Assembly (NCBI GenBank): GCA_950097145.1
Contig: CATNCF010000013.1
Location: 1 to 64,000, forward strand
DNA length: 64,000 nucleotides
Direction of reading: 5' to 3'
Source of the DNA: an uncultured Lachnospiraceae bacterium
GTDB lineage: Bacteria > Bacillota > Clostridia > Lachnospirales > Lachnospiraceae
Position numbers and translations under genes: made by a program. The notes below the pieces were generated by a model. That model was given only the letters and a program-made list of their open reading frames with translations, searched no databases and was not told the DNA's origin. This document shows positions 7,597 to 16,400 of the stretch, piece by piece (positions within the stretch are counted from its first letter, which is position 1; each line of letters begins with the position of its first letter).

Positions 7597-8316
7597 TTAT
7601 TTCTGTGAATAATTAAGATACTCAAATAGTTTCTCACTCTGACTGTTTATCACCAGTTCTTCTGGAAAACCAGCTTCCTCCAGCATTCTCCTGGAAAATC
7701 TATGTTCTCCTGCCGAACTGTCCACATGGGCATCAGAATCCATTACAACAGGAACCTGATATCTTTCACACAATTTTAACATCTCCCGGTAATTCTCTCT
7801 GGCATTTTCCCGGTAGCTTGTGGGAGACAGAGATGAATTATTGATCTCCAGCAGAATATGATACTCTTTTGCCGCCTGGACCAGCTTCTCATAATCCACC
7901 GGAAAACGGCCGTCATCTGGATGGGCAATGATATTAACATATGGATTTTTCATGGCTCCAATATAAGCGGAAGTATTCTCTTTTCTGCTTCCAGACCCAT
8001 AGCAGGGCGGATGAAGGCTGGCCAGAGCCAGATCCATTTCTTTCAAAATAGATTCCGGCAAATCAATATTGCCTTCATAATCCAAAATATTCAGCTCCAC
8101 ACCATACAATACCGTCATGTTCCCATAGACCCTGGGCAGAACCCTGTAGTTCATAAAATACATTTGATGGCAGGTTCCCGGCATAGCCGGTGCATGTTCT
8201 GTAATTGCAAATACCTCCATGCCTTTTTGAGCCGCCGCAAGTATCATCTCATTTCTGGTGCTGTACGCATGGCCGCTTGCAATGGTATGGGTATGTAAAT
8301 CTATCTTATCTGTCAT
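7597..8316 (-). CDS. PHP-domain phosphatase/hydrolase, YcdX-like
   Basis: The 239-aa protein has the polymerase-and-histidinol-phosphatase fold. Metal-ligand motifs run through it: DLHTHT near the N-terminus, ITEHAPAMPG, GVELNIL, SLHPPCYG, IIAHPDDGRF and VVMDSDAHV near the C-terminus. The set and length match YcdX-type phosphatases that bind three metal ions; the physiological substrate is not known. AGGAGG lies five bases before the ATG. It appears to be monocistronic, preceded by a long inverted repeat and the divergently read lipoprotein gene. Confidence 0.88.
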   Translation of the reverse strand: MTDKIDLHTHTIASGHAYSTRNEMILAAAQKGMEVFAITEHAPAMPGTCHQMYFMNYRVLPRVYGNMTVLYGVELNILDYEGNIDLPESILKEMDLALASLHPPCYGSGSRKENTSAYIGAMKNPYVNIIAHPDDGRFPVDYEKLVQAAKEYHILLEINNSSLSPTSYRENARENYREMLKLCERYQVPVVMDSDAHVDSSAGEHRFSRRMLEEAGFPEELVINSQSEKLFEYLNYSQK

Positions 8317-8355
8317 TCTATCCTCCTGCGCCGCACATGATGTGCAGTATTTTTT

Positions 8356-8428
8356 ACTCCGGCGGTTAAATATCGCAACATTTCACTTGTTCAAACCACC
8401 ATCTGCTGCGATATTTAACCGCCAGAGT
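8356..8428. repeat. 22-bp near-perfect inverted repeat
   Basis: Arms at 8356-8377 and 8407-8428 (ACTCCGGCGGTTAAATATCG start of the left arm) match with one mismatch and enclose a 29-base spacer. It sits in the divergent intergenic region between the PHP gene and the substrate-binding lipoprotein gene. Neither arm is followed by a long T run. It could be an operator for a large dimeric regulator, an RNA hairpin in the leader of the lipoprotein gene, or a relic of a small mobile element. Confidence 0.7.
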
Positions 8429-8532
8429 AATATATTTGTATTTTAGCTGTTTTTTCCATAAAATACAAGATAAGAAATAACACATTTCCACTCCGATACA
8501 TACCATAGTAAAAAGGAATAAAGGACGAAAAC

Positions 8533-8984
8533 ATGAAGAAACATTTATTTCGCTTTTTTACCATGCTGATCTGCCTTACTGCTGTTTTAAGCGTTTCCAC
8601 TCTATCTGGATGCTCCGGCAGGAAAAACGCAAAACAGGAAACTGTAAAACTTACACTTAACGAGGTTGCCCACTCCATTTTTTATGCCCCAATGTACGTT
8701 GCAATTCAGGAAGGATACTTTGAGGAAGAGGGCATTGAGCTCACTCTGGTCACTGGATTTGGCGCCGACAAAACCATGACTGCCGTTCTCGCTGGCGAAG
8801 CAGAAATTGGTTTTATGGGACCGGAAACAACTGTCTATGCTTATAATGAAGGCGCTAAAGATTATGTGGTAAACTTTGCACAGCTCACCCAGCGCGCTGG
8901 AAATTTTCTGGTAGCAAGGGAAGAAATCCCTGATTTCACATGGTCTGATCTGAAAGGAAAAGAAGTGCTGGGAGGACGAAAAGG
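8533..8984 (+). pseudogene. 5' part of a split NMT1/THI5-like substrate-binding lipoprotein gene
   Basis: This part encodes a lipoprotein signal peptide (lipobox LSGC at about residues 25-28) and the first lobe of an ABC-transporter substrate-binding protein of the NMT1/THI5/SsuA type (NEVAHSIFYAPMYVAIQEGY, GADKTMTAVLAGEAEIGFMG). The native frame stops matching after GKEVLGGRKG, where the inserted element begins; translation continues only four more residues to a stop at 8997. Joining 8984 to 12702 gives GGRKGGMPEM, the usual family sequence, and a 341-aa protein. The permease and ATPase genes expected for such a transporter are not nearby. The truncated product should be inactive unless the element excises. 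Confidence 0.85.
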
Positions 8985-8995
8985 TGCTGTTTTCT
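8973..8995 (+). other. Left attachment site (attL) of the serine-recombinase element
   Basis: Here host reading frame (GGA GGA CGA AAA GG) changes to non-coding element sequence. The crossover dinucleotide is inferred as GG at 8983-8984, because joining after it to the right junction restores the gene in frame with family-typical residues. Confidence 0.6.
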
Positions 8996-9199
8996 AATCC
9001 ATGTAAATTTTGATTCTAATGCATTGATTTGGAATTGTTTTAATATAGCTTTAGATAACAGATTATGATATACTATAAACGCAGTATTTTGTAACAATTT
9101 GTCTGAAAATATTCGTACAGGCATTTATGATATTTTAATTTATGAATGCCACATAACACACAGAATACATTACACAATAGATGAAAGGATTGCAGGAAC

Positions 9200-9850
9200 A
9201 TGAAAGAAATGGCCAAAGAATCTGAAAATCAAAACCTTGATCAAAGGATAGAATTACCTGGCTCAAAAATTTGGAAAAAGAAAAGAAAAATATTTCTGCT
9301 AAAGGTATTGGCTGCAGTGATTCTTATCATTTGCGTAACGATACTTTTTCCTAAAATATTAAAAAAAGAAGATGGAAAAGTTACAACAATAACCCAATCA
9401 TCTTTAGAAAAAGTAATTGAAGTCAATGACTTGTCAACTTTGGATTATACATATAATGCCATCACGGACGTTTATGATGAAGATGGGGAAACACTGAAAT
9501 ATCATGTGGCATATGAAGGAATTGTTACCGCTGGGATCGACATTACAAAAATCAATGTTACAGTCAATGAAGAAGAAAAGAAAATCAGCATTACACTGCC
9601 AAATGCAGTCATACAAAATGTAAATGTGGATATGGGAACCTTAGCATTTATCTTTGAAAAAAATAAGTATGAAACAGAAACTGTTTCGCAGGAAGCTTAT
9701 AAAGCAAGCCTGGAAGATTTGAAAAAGAAAGCAAATAAGGAAAGCACGCTTCTTACTATGGCAAAAGATAATGCAGCCGCTGCCATGAATGCTTTAATTG
9801 CCCCATGGGTAGAACAGATTGACGACGATTATACAGTTGAAGTGAAGTGA
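9200..9850 (+). CDS. Membrane-anchored DUF4230-family protein
   Basis: The 216-aa protein has a basic cytosolic N-terminus, one membrane segment (about residues 33-50, LLKVLAAVILIICVTILF) and an extracytoplasmic domain. The domain pattern is that of DUF4230: LSTLDYTYNAITDV, VAYEGIVTAGIDITKI, KKISITLPNAVI, then a helical C-terminal part rich in lysine and alanine. The molecular function of the family is unknown. It is followed 10 bases later by a paralogous lipoprotein, so the two probably act together on the cell surface. It lies inside the serine-recombinase element and reads toward the recombinase, suggesting cargo or accessory status. The start at 9200 is preceded by a weak GCAGGA site. 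Confidence 0.75.
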   Translation: MKEMAKESENQNLDQRIELPGSKIWKKKRKIFLLKVLAAVILIICVTILFPKILKKEDGKVTTITQSSLEKVIEVNDLSTLDYTYNAITDVYDEDGETLKYHVAYEGIVTAGIDITKINVTVNEEEKKISITLPNAVIQNVNVDMGTLAFIFEKNKYETETVSQEAYKASLEDLKKKANKESTLLTMAKDNAAAAMNALIAPWVEQIDDDYTVEVK

Positions 9851-9860
9851 GGTACCGAAG

Positions 9861-10493
9861 ATGAAAAAGAACACAGCTTTATTTTTTGCTGCCATATTGC
9901 TTATTACCGTGTTTTCAGGCTGTGCCAGCAAAGTAACAGACATCAGTATAAAAGAGCCTGATATCCTGCAGGTCCGCAATATATGCAATCTTGCAACATT
10001 AGATTGTTATTATCACAATGTGGCTAAATCTGTAAAAACGGCTCCTTCCGGTATTACGCATCTCGGAGAAAAAGACAGAACTTTTTGGATAGAATATACA
10101 GGGGTTGCAAGACTCGGCATCGATATGTCAAAAGTAGAAATGAAAATTCACGGAACAGACATAGAATTAAATATGCCAAAAGCAACTGTGTTAAGCATTA
10201 CCATTGATAAGCAAACCTTAGGTGAAGATTCTTACATTGCCTCTCCAGACGGACTTAATAAGAACAAAATAACTGCAAACGATCAGACTCAGGCAATCAG
10301 TACTGCCCAAAAGGACATGGAAGAAACTGTAAGAGAAAATTCTTCCCTTCTATTGAGTACACAAAACCGTGCAAAGATATTGATCGAAAATTACATCCAC
10401 CAATTGGGGGAAGCTGCCGGGATAGAATACAATATAAAATGGACTTTTGATAACAGGCAATCTGCACCCCAAGCAAATGAATACCAAAAATAA
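9861..10493 (+). CDS. DUF4230-like lipoprotein
   Basis: The 210-aa protein has a lipoprotein signal peptide (MKKNTALFFAAILLITVFSGC; cysteine 21 is the expected lipidation site). The mature part repeats the pattern of its upstream neighbour: NLATLDCYYHNVAKSV, IEYTGVARLGIDMSKVEMK, IELNMPKATVLSITID, followed by a helical tail. The two genes are therefore probably diverged duplicates with different anchors. GAGG lies at proper distance from the ATG. The 3' end overlaps the start of the next small ORF, consistent with one operon ending in the recombinase gene. Confidence 0.75.
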   Translation: MKKNTALFFAAILLITVFSGCASKVTDISIKEPDILQVRNICNLATLDCYYHNVAKSVKTAPSGITHLGEKDRTFWIEYTGVARLGIDMSKVEMKIHGTDIELNMPKATVLSITIDKQTLGEDSYIASPDGLNKNKITANDQTQAISTAQKDMEETVRENSSLLLSTQNRAKILIENYIHQLGEAAGIEYNIKWTFDNRQSAPQANEYQK

Positions 10494-10782
10494 AAAGTAT
10501 CCTGGATCAGAAAAACTGTGGCTAGGACTAGCAAACTTTGGAGCAAAGCTTCATAAAATAACTATAAAACAAATGGAATGTGGTAACTTGAATAAACCTG
10601 TCTATTATCTTTGGAAAAATGATTTTTCTACACAGGAAGAATTTGAAGCAGCAAAAGAAAAATACAGGAAATTGGGATTTCGGATTGTCACATATCTGGA
10701 CGGACCAGGAACTATTCACGAAGGTTTAAAAGCTTTGATTGGAAACCATTATGAACGCATACATAAGGAAGTGTTCCTATGA
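10477..10782 (+). CDS. Small unknown protein coupled to the recombinase (101 aa)
   Basis: The product starts MNTKNKKYPGSEKLW and contains KPVYYLWKNDFSTQEEFEAAKEK and LGFRIVTYLDGPGTIHEGLKAL, a small alpha/beta fold with no membrane segment. The ATG at 10477 overlaps the end of the DUF4230 lipoprotein gene, and its stop overlaps the recombinase ATG by 4 bases (ATGA), so it is translationally coupled on both sides. A TTG at 10447 would extend it by ten residues but has no ribosome binding site. Its placement suggests a recombination directionality factor or accessory protein, but nothing in the sequence proves this. Confidence 0.6.
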   Translation: MNTKNKKYPGSEKLWLGLANFGAKLHKITIKQMECGNLNKPVYYLWKNDFSTQEEFEAAKEKYRKLGFRIVTYLDGPGTIHEGLKALIGNHYERIHKEVFL

Positions 10783-12686
10783 ATGCTGGATATGTACGAT
10801 TGTCAAGAGATGACGACAGACGAAATTACGTTTCGATTGAAAATCAGAAATTGATTATCCGTCAGTTTGCAGCCCAACAGAATTTTATCATAGACTGCTG
10901 GTATGAAGATGATGGAGTTTCTGGCTATATCTTTGATCGTCCTGGATTCAATCAATTATTGAAGGATTTAGAAAAAAATATCGATCGGGTATTCGTAAAA
11001 GACTTCTCACGTCTCGGCCGTCATAATGCCAAAGTCCTCCTGCTTCTGGATGAGTTCCAGGAACGTGGAAAACAACTGATTGTGATAGATGACAACTATG
11101 ACTCTATGGAGACAGACGACGATACCATTGGGATCAAAACCTGGTATAATGAACGATATGTCAAAGATACCAGTAAAAAAATCAAACATGCCATTGAAGC
11201 CCGCCAAAAAGAAGGAACATTGCTGATACAGACTCCATTTGGTTATAAACGAAATAAAGAAGACAAATCAATGATAGAAATCATGCCCCAGGAAGCAGCA
11301 TACGTAAAGATGGTTTACGACTTATATCTGAAAGGTTCCGGCTACCGCATGATTGCCAATTATCTAACGGAACAGAATATTCCAACCCCATCTATGGTCC
11401 GCCATAAATTAGAACTGGAAGAAGGAAAAATAACAAAACGCCGGATCGCATCAGAATGGTCTGATTCTATGGTAAAAGATTTACTGGGAAACGACTTTTA
11501 TATCGGTACCCTGCGTTTAAAAAAACGTACCCGTTCTACGATTCATGGAAAAAGTAAACGCGTCCCAAACGATCAGCAATATGTTTTTGAAAACAATCAT
11601 CCTGCAATTATTGACCCTTTATCCTTCCATTTAGTTCAGGAAATAAGAGAAAAGCGTGTTAAGAACAATTACCGCGGCATCCGCGGACAATGGATTAAGA
11701 CGGAACTGCCAAATCCATTTGGAAGCTGTTTATTCTGTAAAGACTGCAAAACCCGATTAACGCCCATCCGCCGGACTACATCCAAAGGAGAACGGAACTA
11801 TTATATCTGCAATACTTACAATACCAAAGGCAGACGTTATTGTCCCAAATCACACCTCATTGAGGAACATAATCTGAAACAAGATATTTTGGCTTACCTT
11901 GAACTCTGCCGCCGTTCCTTTCATGAATCTATCGCTGATTATGATCTGAGGAACTTTTCTTCTAACCAAAAAACTGTGGCTGAAAAGCGTTCTGAAATTG
12001 AAAAATCCATCCATGAAAACAAGAAACAGCTAAAAATTCTTTTTGCACAGAAAATTAAAGATTTAGCTGATACACCTGGCAGCAAAGATGTTATTGAGAA
12101 AAGTTACGGAGAATTGCAGAAAGATATCCTTGCACACATTTATAATTTGGAAATTCAGTTAAAAGAATTGAATCATTCTTTGTATGCAGAAGACGCAAAA
12201 GAAACCCAGCAGAATGCACTACAGATCATCGATAAAATCATTGAAACCTGCACGCTTGACCGCAAAGATATTGAAATTTTAATTGAACGCATCGAAGTAG
12301 ATGAAAATGGATTTCCAGAAATCGAATTAAAACATGATATTTCCAGCCTGCTTCCATATAGTCCGTTACAAGAAATGAACCGTCGTGAAAATGAAATCAT
12401 TTACCAAGCTATAAATTTTGTTCTTCAAGAAAAACGTGGATATACTTCCGCAAAATATTTATCAAAAGCACTTACAGACATTGGCTATGCAAAGTCTAAG
12501 AAAAATATACTGCCCTATCTTGGACTTATGATAGATATGGGTATAATAGAACAAAGTGATAATTCATTGAAACCTTATACCATTGTGAAATCAAAAGAAG
12601 CAATTGAAAAATTAATGGAGAATTTTCATCCTATTCTGCTGTGTGAATCAGGCAAAGTCTTACCATATGATTTCAATTTACATTGA
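10779..12686 (+). CDS. Large serine recombinase (TnpX/TndX type)
   Basis: The 635-aa site-specific recombinase probably catalyses integration and excision of the surrounding element. The N-terminal resolvase domain has the catalytic serine in YVRLSRDDD (serine 9) and conserved arginines in VKDFSRLGRH. A recombinase domain follows (TPFGYKRNKED, AAYVKMVYDLYLKGSGYRMIA), then a zinc ribbon (CLFCKDCKTRL with distal YICNTY and YCPKSH, about residues 315-365), a long coiled coil (about 400-470), and a distal C-terminal region. The stop is next to the right junction of the element. Similarity in layout to TnpX of Tn4451 and TndX of Tn5397 is recalled from memory. Confidence 0.92.
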   Translation: MNAGYVRLSRDDDRRNYVSIENQKLIIRQFAAQQNFIIDCWYEDDGVSGYIFDRPGFNQLLKDLEKNIDRVFVKDFSRLGRHNAKVLLLLDEFQERGKQLIVIDDNYDSMETDDDTIGIKTWYNERYVKDTSKKIKHAIEARQKEGTLLIQTPFGYKRNKEDKSMIEIMPQEAAYVKMVYDLYLKGSGYRMIANYLTEQNIPTPSMVRHKLELEEGKITKRRIASEWSDSMVKDLLGNDFYIGTLRLKKRTRSTIHGKSKRVPNDQQYVFENNHPAIIDPLSFHLVQEIREKRVKNNYRGIRGQWIKTELPNPFGSCLFCKDCKTRLTPIRRTTSKGERNYYICNTYNTKGRRYCPKSHLIEEHNLKQDILAYLELCRRSFHESIADYDLRNFSSNQKTVAEKRSEIEKSIHENKKQLKILFAQKIKDLADTPGSKDVIEKSYGELQKDILAHIYNLEIQLKELNHSLYAEDAKETQQNALQIIDKIIETCTLDRKDIEILIERIEVDENGFPEIELKHDISSLLPYSPLQEMNRRENEIIYQAINFVLQEKRGYTSAKYLSKALTDIGYAKSKKNILPYLGLMIDMGIIEQSDNSLKPYTIVKSKEAIEKLMENFHPILLCESGKVLPYDFNLH

Positions 12687-12688
12687 TA

Positions 12689-12712
12689 TAGTGTCATCAG
12701 GCGGTATGCCGG
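12689..12712 (+). other. Right attachment site (attR) of the serine-recombinase element
   Basis: The element end (GTGTCATCAGG) meets the resumed host codons CGGTATGCCGG. The inferred crossover dinucleotide is GG at 12700-12701. The joined host site would read GAAAAGGCGGTATGCC. Confidence 0.6.
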
Positions 12713-13275
12713 AAATGATCTTTGAGTATATTTTAAGGCAAAATAAGATCGATCCCGAAACAGATCTCACCATCGATCAAAGTATTGATTTTGGCTCTAC
12801 AGCAGCCGCTTTTTCTGGTGGAAAAGGTGATTTCTCTGTGGAATTTGAACCTGGCGCTACCACCCTAGAATTGGAGGGCGATGGATATGTTGCCGCTTCT
12901 TTGGGAATTGATTCCGGTTATGTGCCTTACACTGCATTCAGCGCAAAAGCTGAATATATGGAAAAAAATCCCGATGTAATTCAAAAATTTACCAACGCCC
13001 TCCAAAAAGGACTGAATTATGTCCAAAACCATTCTCCTGAAGAGATCGCTGAAATAATCGCCCCGCAATTTAAAGAAACAGACGGCAAAACCCTTACCGC
13101 CATTGTAACGAGGTACTATAAACAGGACACCTGGAAAGAGAGCCTTGTTTTTGAAGAAGACAGCTACCAACTGCTTCTTGATATTCTCTCAGAAGCTGGC
13201 GAACTGACTGCAGACCCTCCTTATGAAGAACTGGTAAATACTTCTTTTGCCCAAAAAGCTTCCGAAAATAAATAA
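12702..13275 (+). pseudogene. 3' part of the split substrate-binding lipoprotein gene
   Basis: Frame resumes at GGMPEMIFEYILRQNKI and continues through the second lobe of the NMT1/THI5-like fold (DLTIDQSIDFGSTAAAF, GDFSVEFEPGATTLE, GYVPYTAFSAKAEYM, YYKQDTWKESLVFEEDSY) to the natural C-terminus ASENK. The family motif FEPGA is intact and the frame is free of stops, so this half has not decayed. Recent insertion, or selection for a gene that is sometimes restored by excision, would both explain this. As it stands, the half lacks its own start and ribosome binding site. Confidence 0.85.
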
Positions 13276-13288
13276 CACTGGCAGCTCT

Positions 13289-13328
13289 CCCCAAAGCCTT
13301 CCTGTACTGGCTGCTGAAGACTTTGGGG
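13289..13328 (+). terminator. Possible terminator after the split lipoprotein gene
   Basis: CCCCAAAG (13289-13296) and CTTTGGGG (13321-13328) form an 8-bp stem with a 24-base loop just after the stop codon. Only a short TTTT follows after GGCGGGG, so it is not a canonical terminator. Confidence 0.35.
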
Positions 13329-13414
13329 GCGGGGTTTTCCGCTATTCTGTTTTCAAAGTACGTGCTTTGCATCAAGCTCTATCGAATAAATACGTTCCCC
13401 TGCCGACGCTGTCT

Positions 13415-16400
13415 CTACTGCCTGCACCGGGAGAATTTTTCTAAAAACTTCTGATTTGCCTCCTTCCCAATTTTCCAGCGTCCATCTCCTCCCTGGGTAA
13501 TCCAATTCTGAACGGCCAATACATCTTCATGGGTAAATATCCAGGTCTCCACAGGCGTTTTATTTCTGAGAACGTTTTTTAAGTATGCAAGATTTTCTGG
13601 TTTCCGCCAGACAGAATTTTCTTCTAAAGTATCCAGGTACTTATCTGAAATATACCGGACATAGGTTCTGGGCATCTCTGCACTTGCACCATCATCATCC
13701 CACACCACAAGTTTCACTTCCTTAAAGGCAGTCTTTTGATAAGAATCCGTTACCTGGTAAGTAATGGTAAACTCCCCTTTCACTTCTGTCTGCATTTTAA
13801 TTGTCTGTGGATCGAACTCCTTTAGTACCAGTTTCTCAGTAATATCCCCGTCTTCCTGATCCTTAGCTGATGCCCTTTGGATAAGCGCTTCTGCAGTGAT
13901 CTCTCCCCTGTTCGCCTCTTCTTTCAGATAATAGAAAACATTCTCACTGTTGATTTTTGGATAATTGTTATATTTCACTTTCACCGAAACCTCTTCCTCT
14001 GTAGTGTTTCCTGCGCTGTCTGTAACTGCAAATGTCACCAGAACATCCACAGTTTCATTTTTTTCCAGCTTCAAATAATACGTATCAAGGAGAAATCCAC
14101 TGGGAACATCTTTTTCATAAGTCTTTTCATAAGCTGACTGGCTGTGGTTCTTTGATTTTGGATATGATATTTTTACAATCCTCAGTTTGTCGTTCAAATC
14201 TTGATCATTGGCGCTGCTATTTCCATTATCTTCCTCATCATGAGCTGTCAAATGGCGGATAATCATCTCTTTTGTCACCTTTTCTCCTTCATAGAACTCC
14301 AGCTTATCTCCAGGCGTCACCACAATAGTAGGAAATGCATCCCATATTGCCAGAAAATTAATATACTCTGGGGAATGGACTTTAGAAGAAGCTGGCCCTA
14401 TGATTTGATAAGTGCTAATCTCTTCTGCCGTATGGGACAGAACAGCGCCTGCCTGTTCTGCCATACGATAGACAGCGGATGCCTGCTCTTGCTGTTTATC
14501 CCGGAACAGCACATTTTGGCCCATCTGCCATCCCTGGAAGCTGTATCTTACTTTACATTCATATTCTTTCTTATCTCTTGTATACTTTTTCTTCCTCTCT
14601 TCCCGAACAAAACTATTTTCCTGAAACTGATAGAAATTCTCCAGAGAGACATCATTTTCCAGAAGGTTAGAACCTGAAGTGGCCCCATTTCCACTATATG
14701 CCATATTAACGTCTTTATAATGAAAATACCTCTGCACCATCCCAGGCTCTTTTATATCGTTGAGTTCAGAGCAATCATAATACTGGTACAAGTCATAAGG
14801 AGAATCTCCCTGATTCCAATGGCTTCCCTTAAGGCTGCTGCCCTTTGCAGCTCCCTTTGCTTTTTGTACTCCAAGTTTGACCAGGGTACGGAAACGCCCA
14901 TTTTTAAAATATACCAGCCTATTGCAGAATATCTGCCCATTTCTCGTCGCTTTTAACTGATAAGCCGTTCCGTCCAGAACCGTCAGATACAGATCTGCAC
15001 TTAATTTCTCCCCTGTAGTCCCGGATGCAGAACCTGCTTTCACAGAAGACTGAAATTTCCCAATAATTGTCCCTGAAACCTTTCCTGTAAGGGATATACT
15101 GCATTCGGCCTTCCCAGTATAAACAACCACTTTTTTCGCATCGCTGTCATAAGTAAGGCGTAGCCCAAGTTCCTCCCGGATATCTCCTTCTGTTTTTTGA
15201 ACGTCACAGGGAATATCTGCATAATCCTCACATCCTATCAGGTAATCATAGCAGGCATACCAGGTTTCATCCCCTAATTCATTCTTTGCCGCCTTCCCTT
15301 CTTTCGTCAGCTCCCCTTTCGCATTTACCATTTGTCTGCCCCCGGTCCTGGCATCATAAAATCCTTTGAATTGATAACCTGTTTTTTGTGGTACAGCAAT
15401 CTTATCAGCTCCAACTTCCCTGCTGCATAAACTGTCAAAAAATATACCTGTCTCATACTTCTTATAAAGCTTCTTTGTCCCTGGTTCCCCAGCACCTGTA
15501 AACTCTCTGTCCAATGTAACTGTATAGACATTTGGTTCCCACTGGGCATACAAGGTAACCATACCTTCATTCACTGCAGTAAGATTCTTTACCATTTCAT
15601 CTAATTCATAACCTGTCCCAGAACCATCCTTTTTCGTATTCCAACCAGCGAGCCTATATCCGGTACGGGAAAATTTTTCCCCATTATTTAAAACCAGAGA
15701 TTTATCATATACTGCCTTTTGGTCTTTGATTGTACCCTCCCCGCCGTTTGCCTTATAACTTATCTGATACTTGTTGGGGACATAGCGGTAAACATTAAAC
15801 TCATGCTTATACGATTTAAAATGAAACTCATTTTCCCCGATCTCTCCGCCGTTTCTGGTACATCCAAGCCAAACATGGGACGACGCCATGGGGTAGTACT
15901 TTTCTGTATTGGGACAGTAAGTGTAATGCTGTTCAAAATATGCGTAGCCTGCGTAACCATCTCCGGTACAGACATATGGTTCTGCCGCCACCCGTTCTTT
16001 GATACCCGGAGCATCCACTTTTACATTCAATCTTAAATGTGAAACTGTATTATTTGTTCCCCCAGCGTCATATTTTTCCACACTTTTTGTAAATTTCTTT
16101 TTCTTTAAAACTCCTGTCAATGTAACATGATTCAGCAGCTCGCTTTTGGTGGGATTCAATGGAATTGCAGCCGGACTGCACTTAATGCTTCCGTTAATCT
16201 CGGATACATTATGATTACAGGCTACCCTTTGGCTTACCGTAAGGGTATATCCCGTCTTTTTCTTCTTTTCCAGCGTTTCGTCGTCAAGAAGAAATAATAT
16301 TTTGTTAAAGTCATTCTGGTCTAACTGCGTAAGTTTTGCATCTTCCGCCCGCTCCTGTCTGCCTGCTTCTAACATAGGCGCTGTCTCTTCTTCCTGCTTT

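Larger units (their letters stand above)
8985..12701 (+). mobile_element. 3.7-kb integrated element with a large serine recombinase and two DUF4230 genes
   Basis: This 3717-bp insert splits the substrate-binding protein gene. It encodes, all on the plus strand, a membrane-anchored DUF4230 protein, a DUF4230 lipoprotein, a 101-aa unknown protein and a 635-aa large serine recombinase whose stop lies about 14 bases from the right junction, the usual position for such integrases. No conjugation, replication or capsid genes are present, so the element is minimal. Boundaries are inferred from the host reading frame and a shared GG. The alternative junction GGT would give 3720 bp, which also restores frame but would delete one of the two conserved glycines. 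Confidence 0.8.

Noticed and set aside
12643-12701. Upstream extension of the 3' lipoprotein fragment (MNQAKSYHMISIYID...)
   Set aside because: This part lies in the 3' end of the recombinase gene and the attR arm in another frame; family similarity begins only at GGMPEM.
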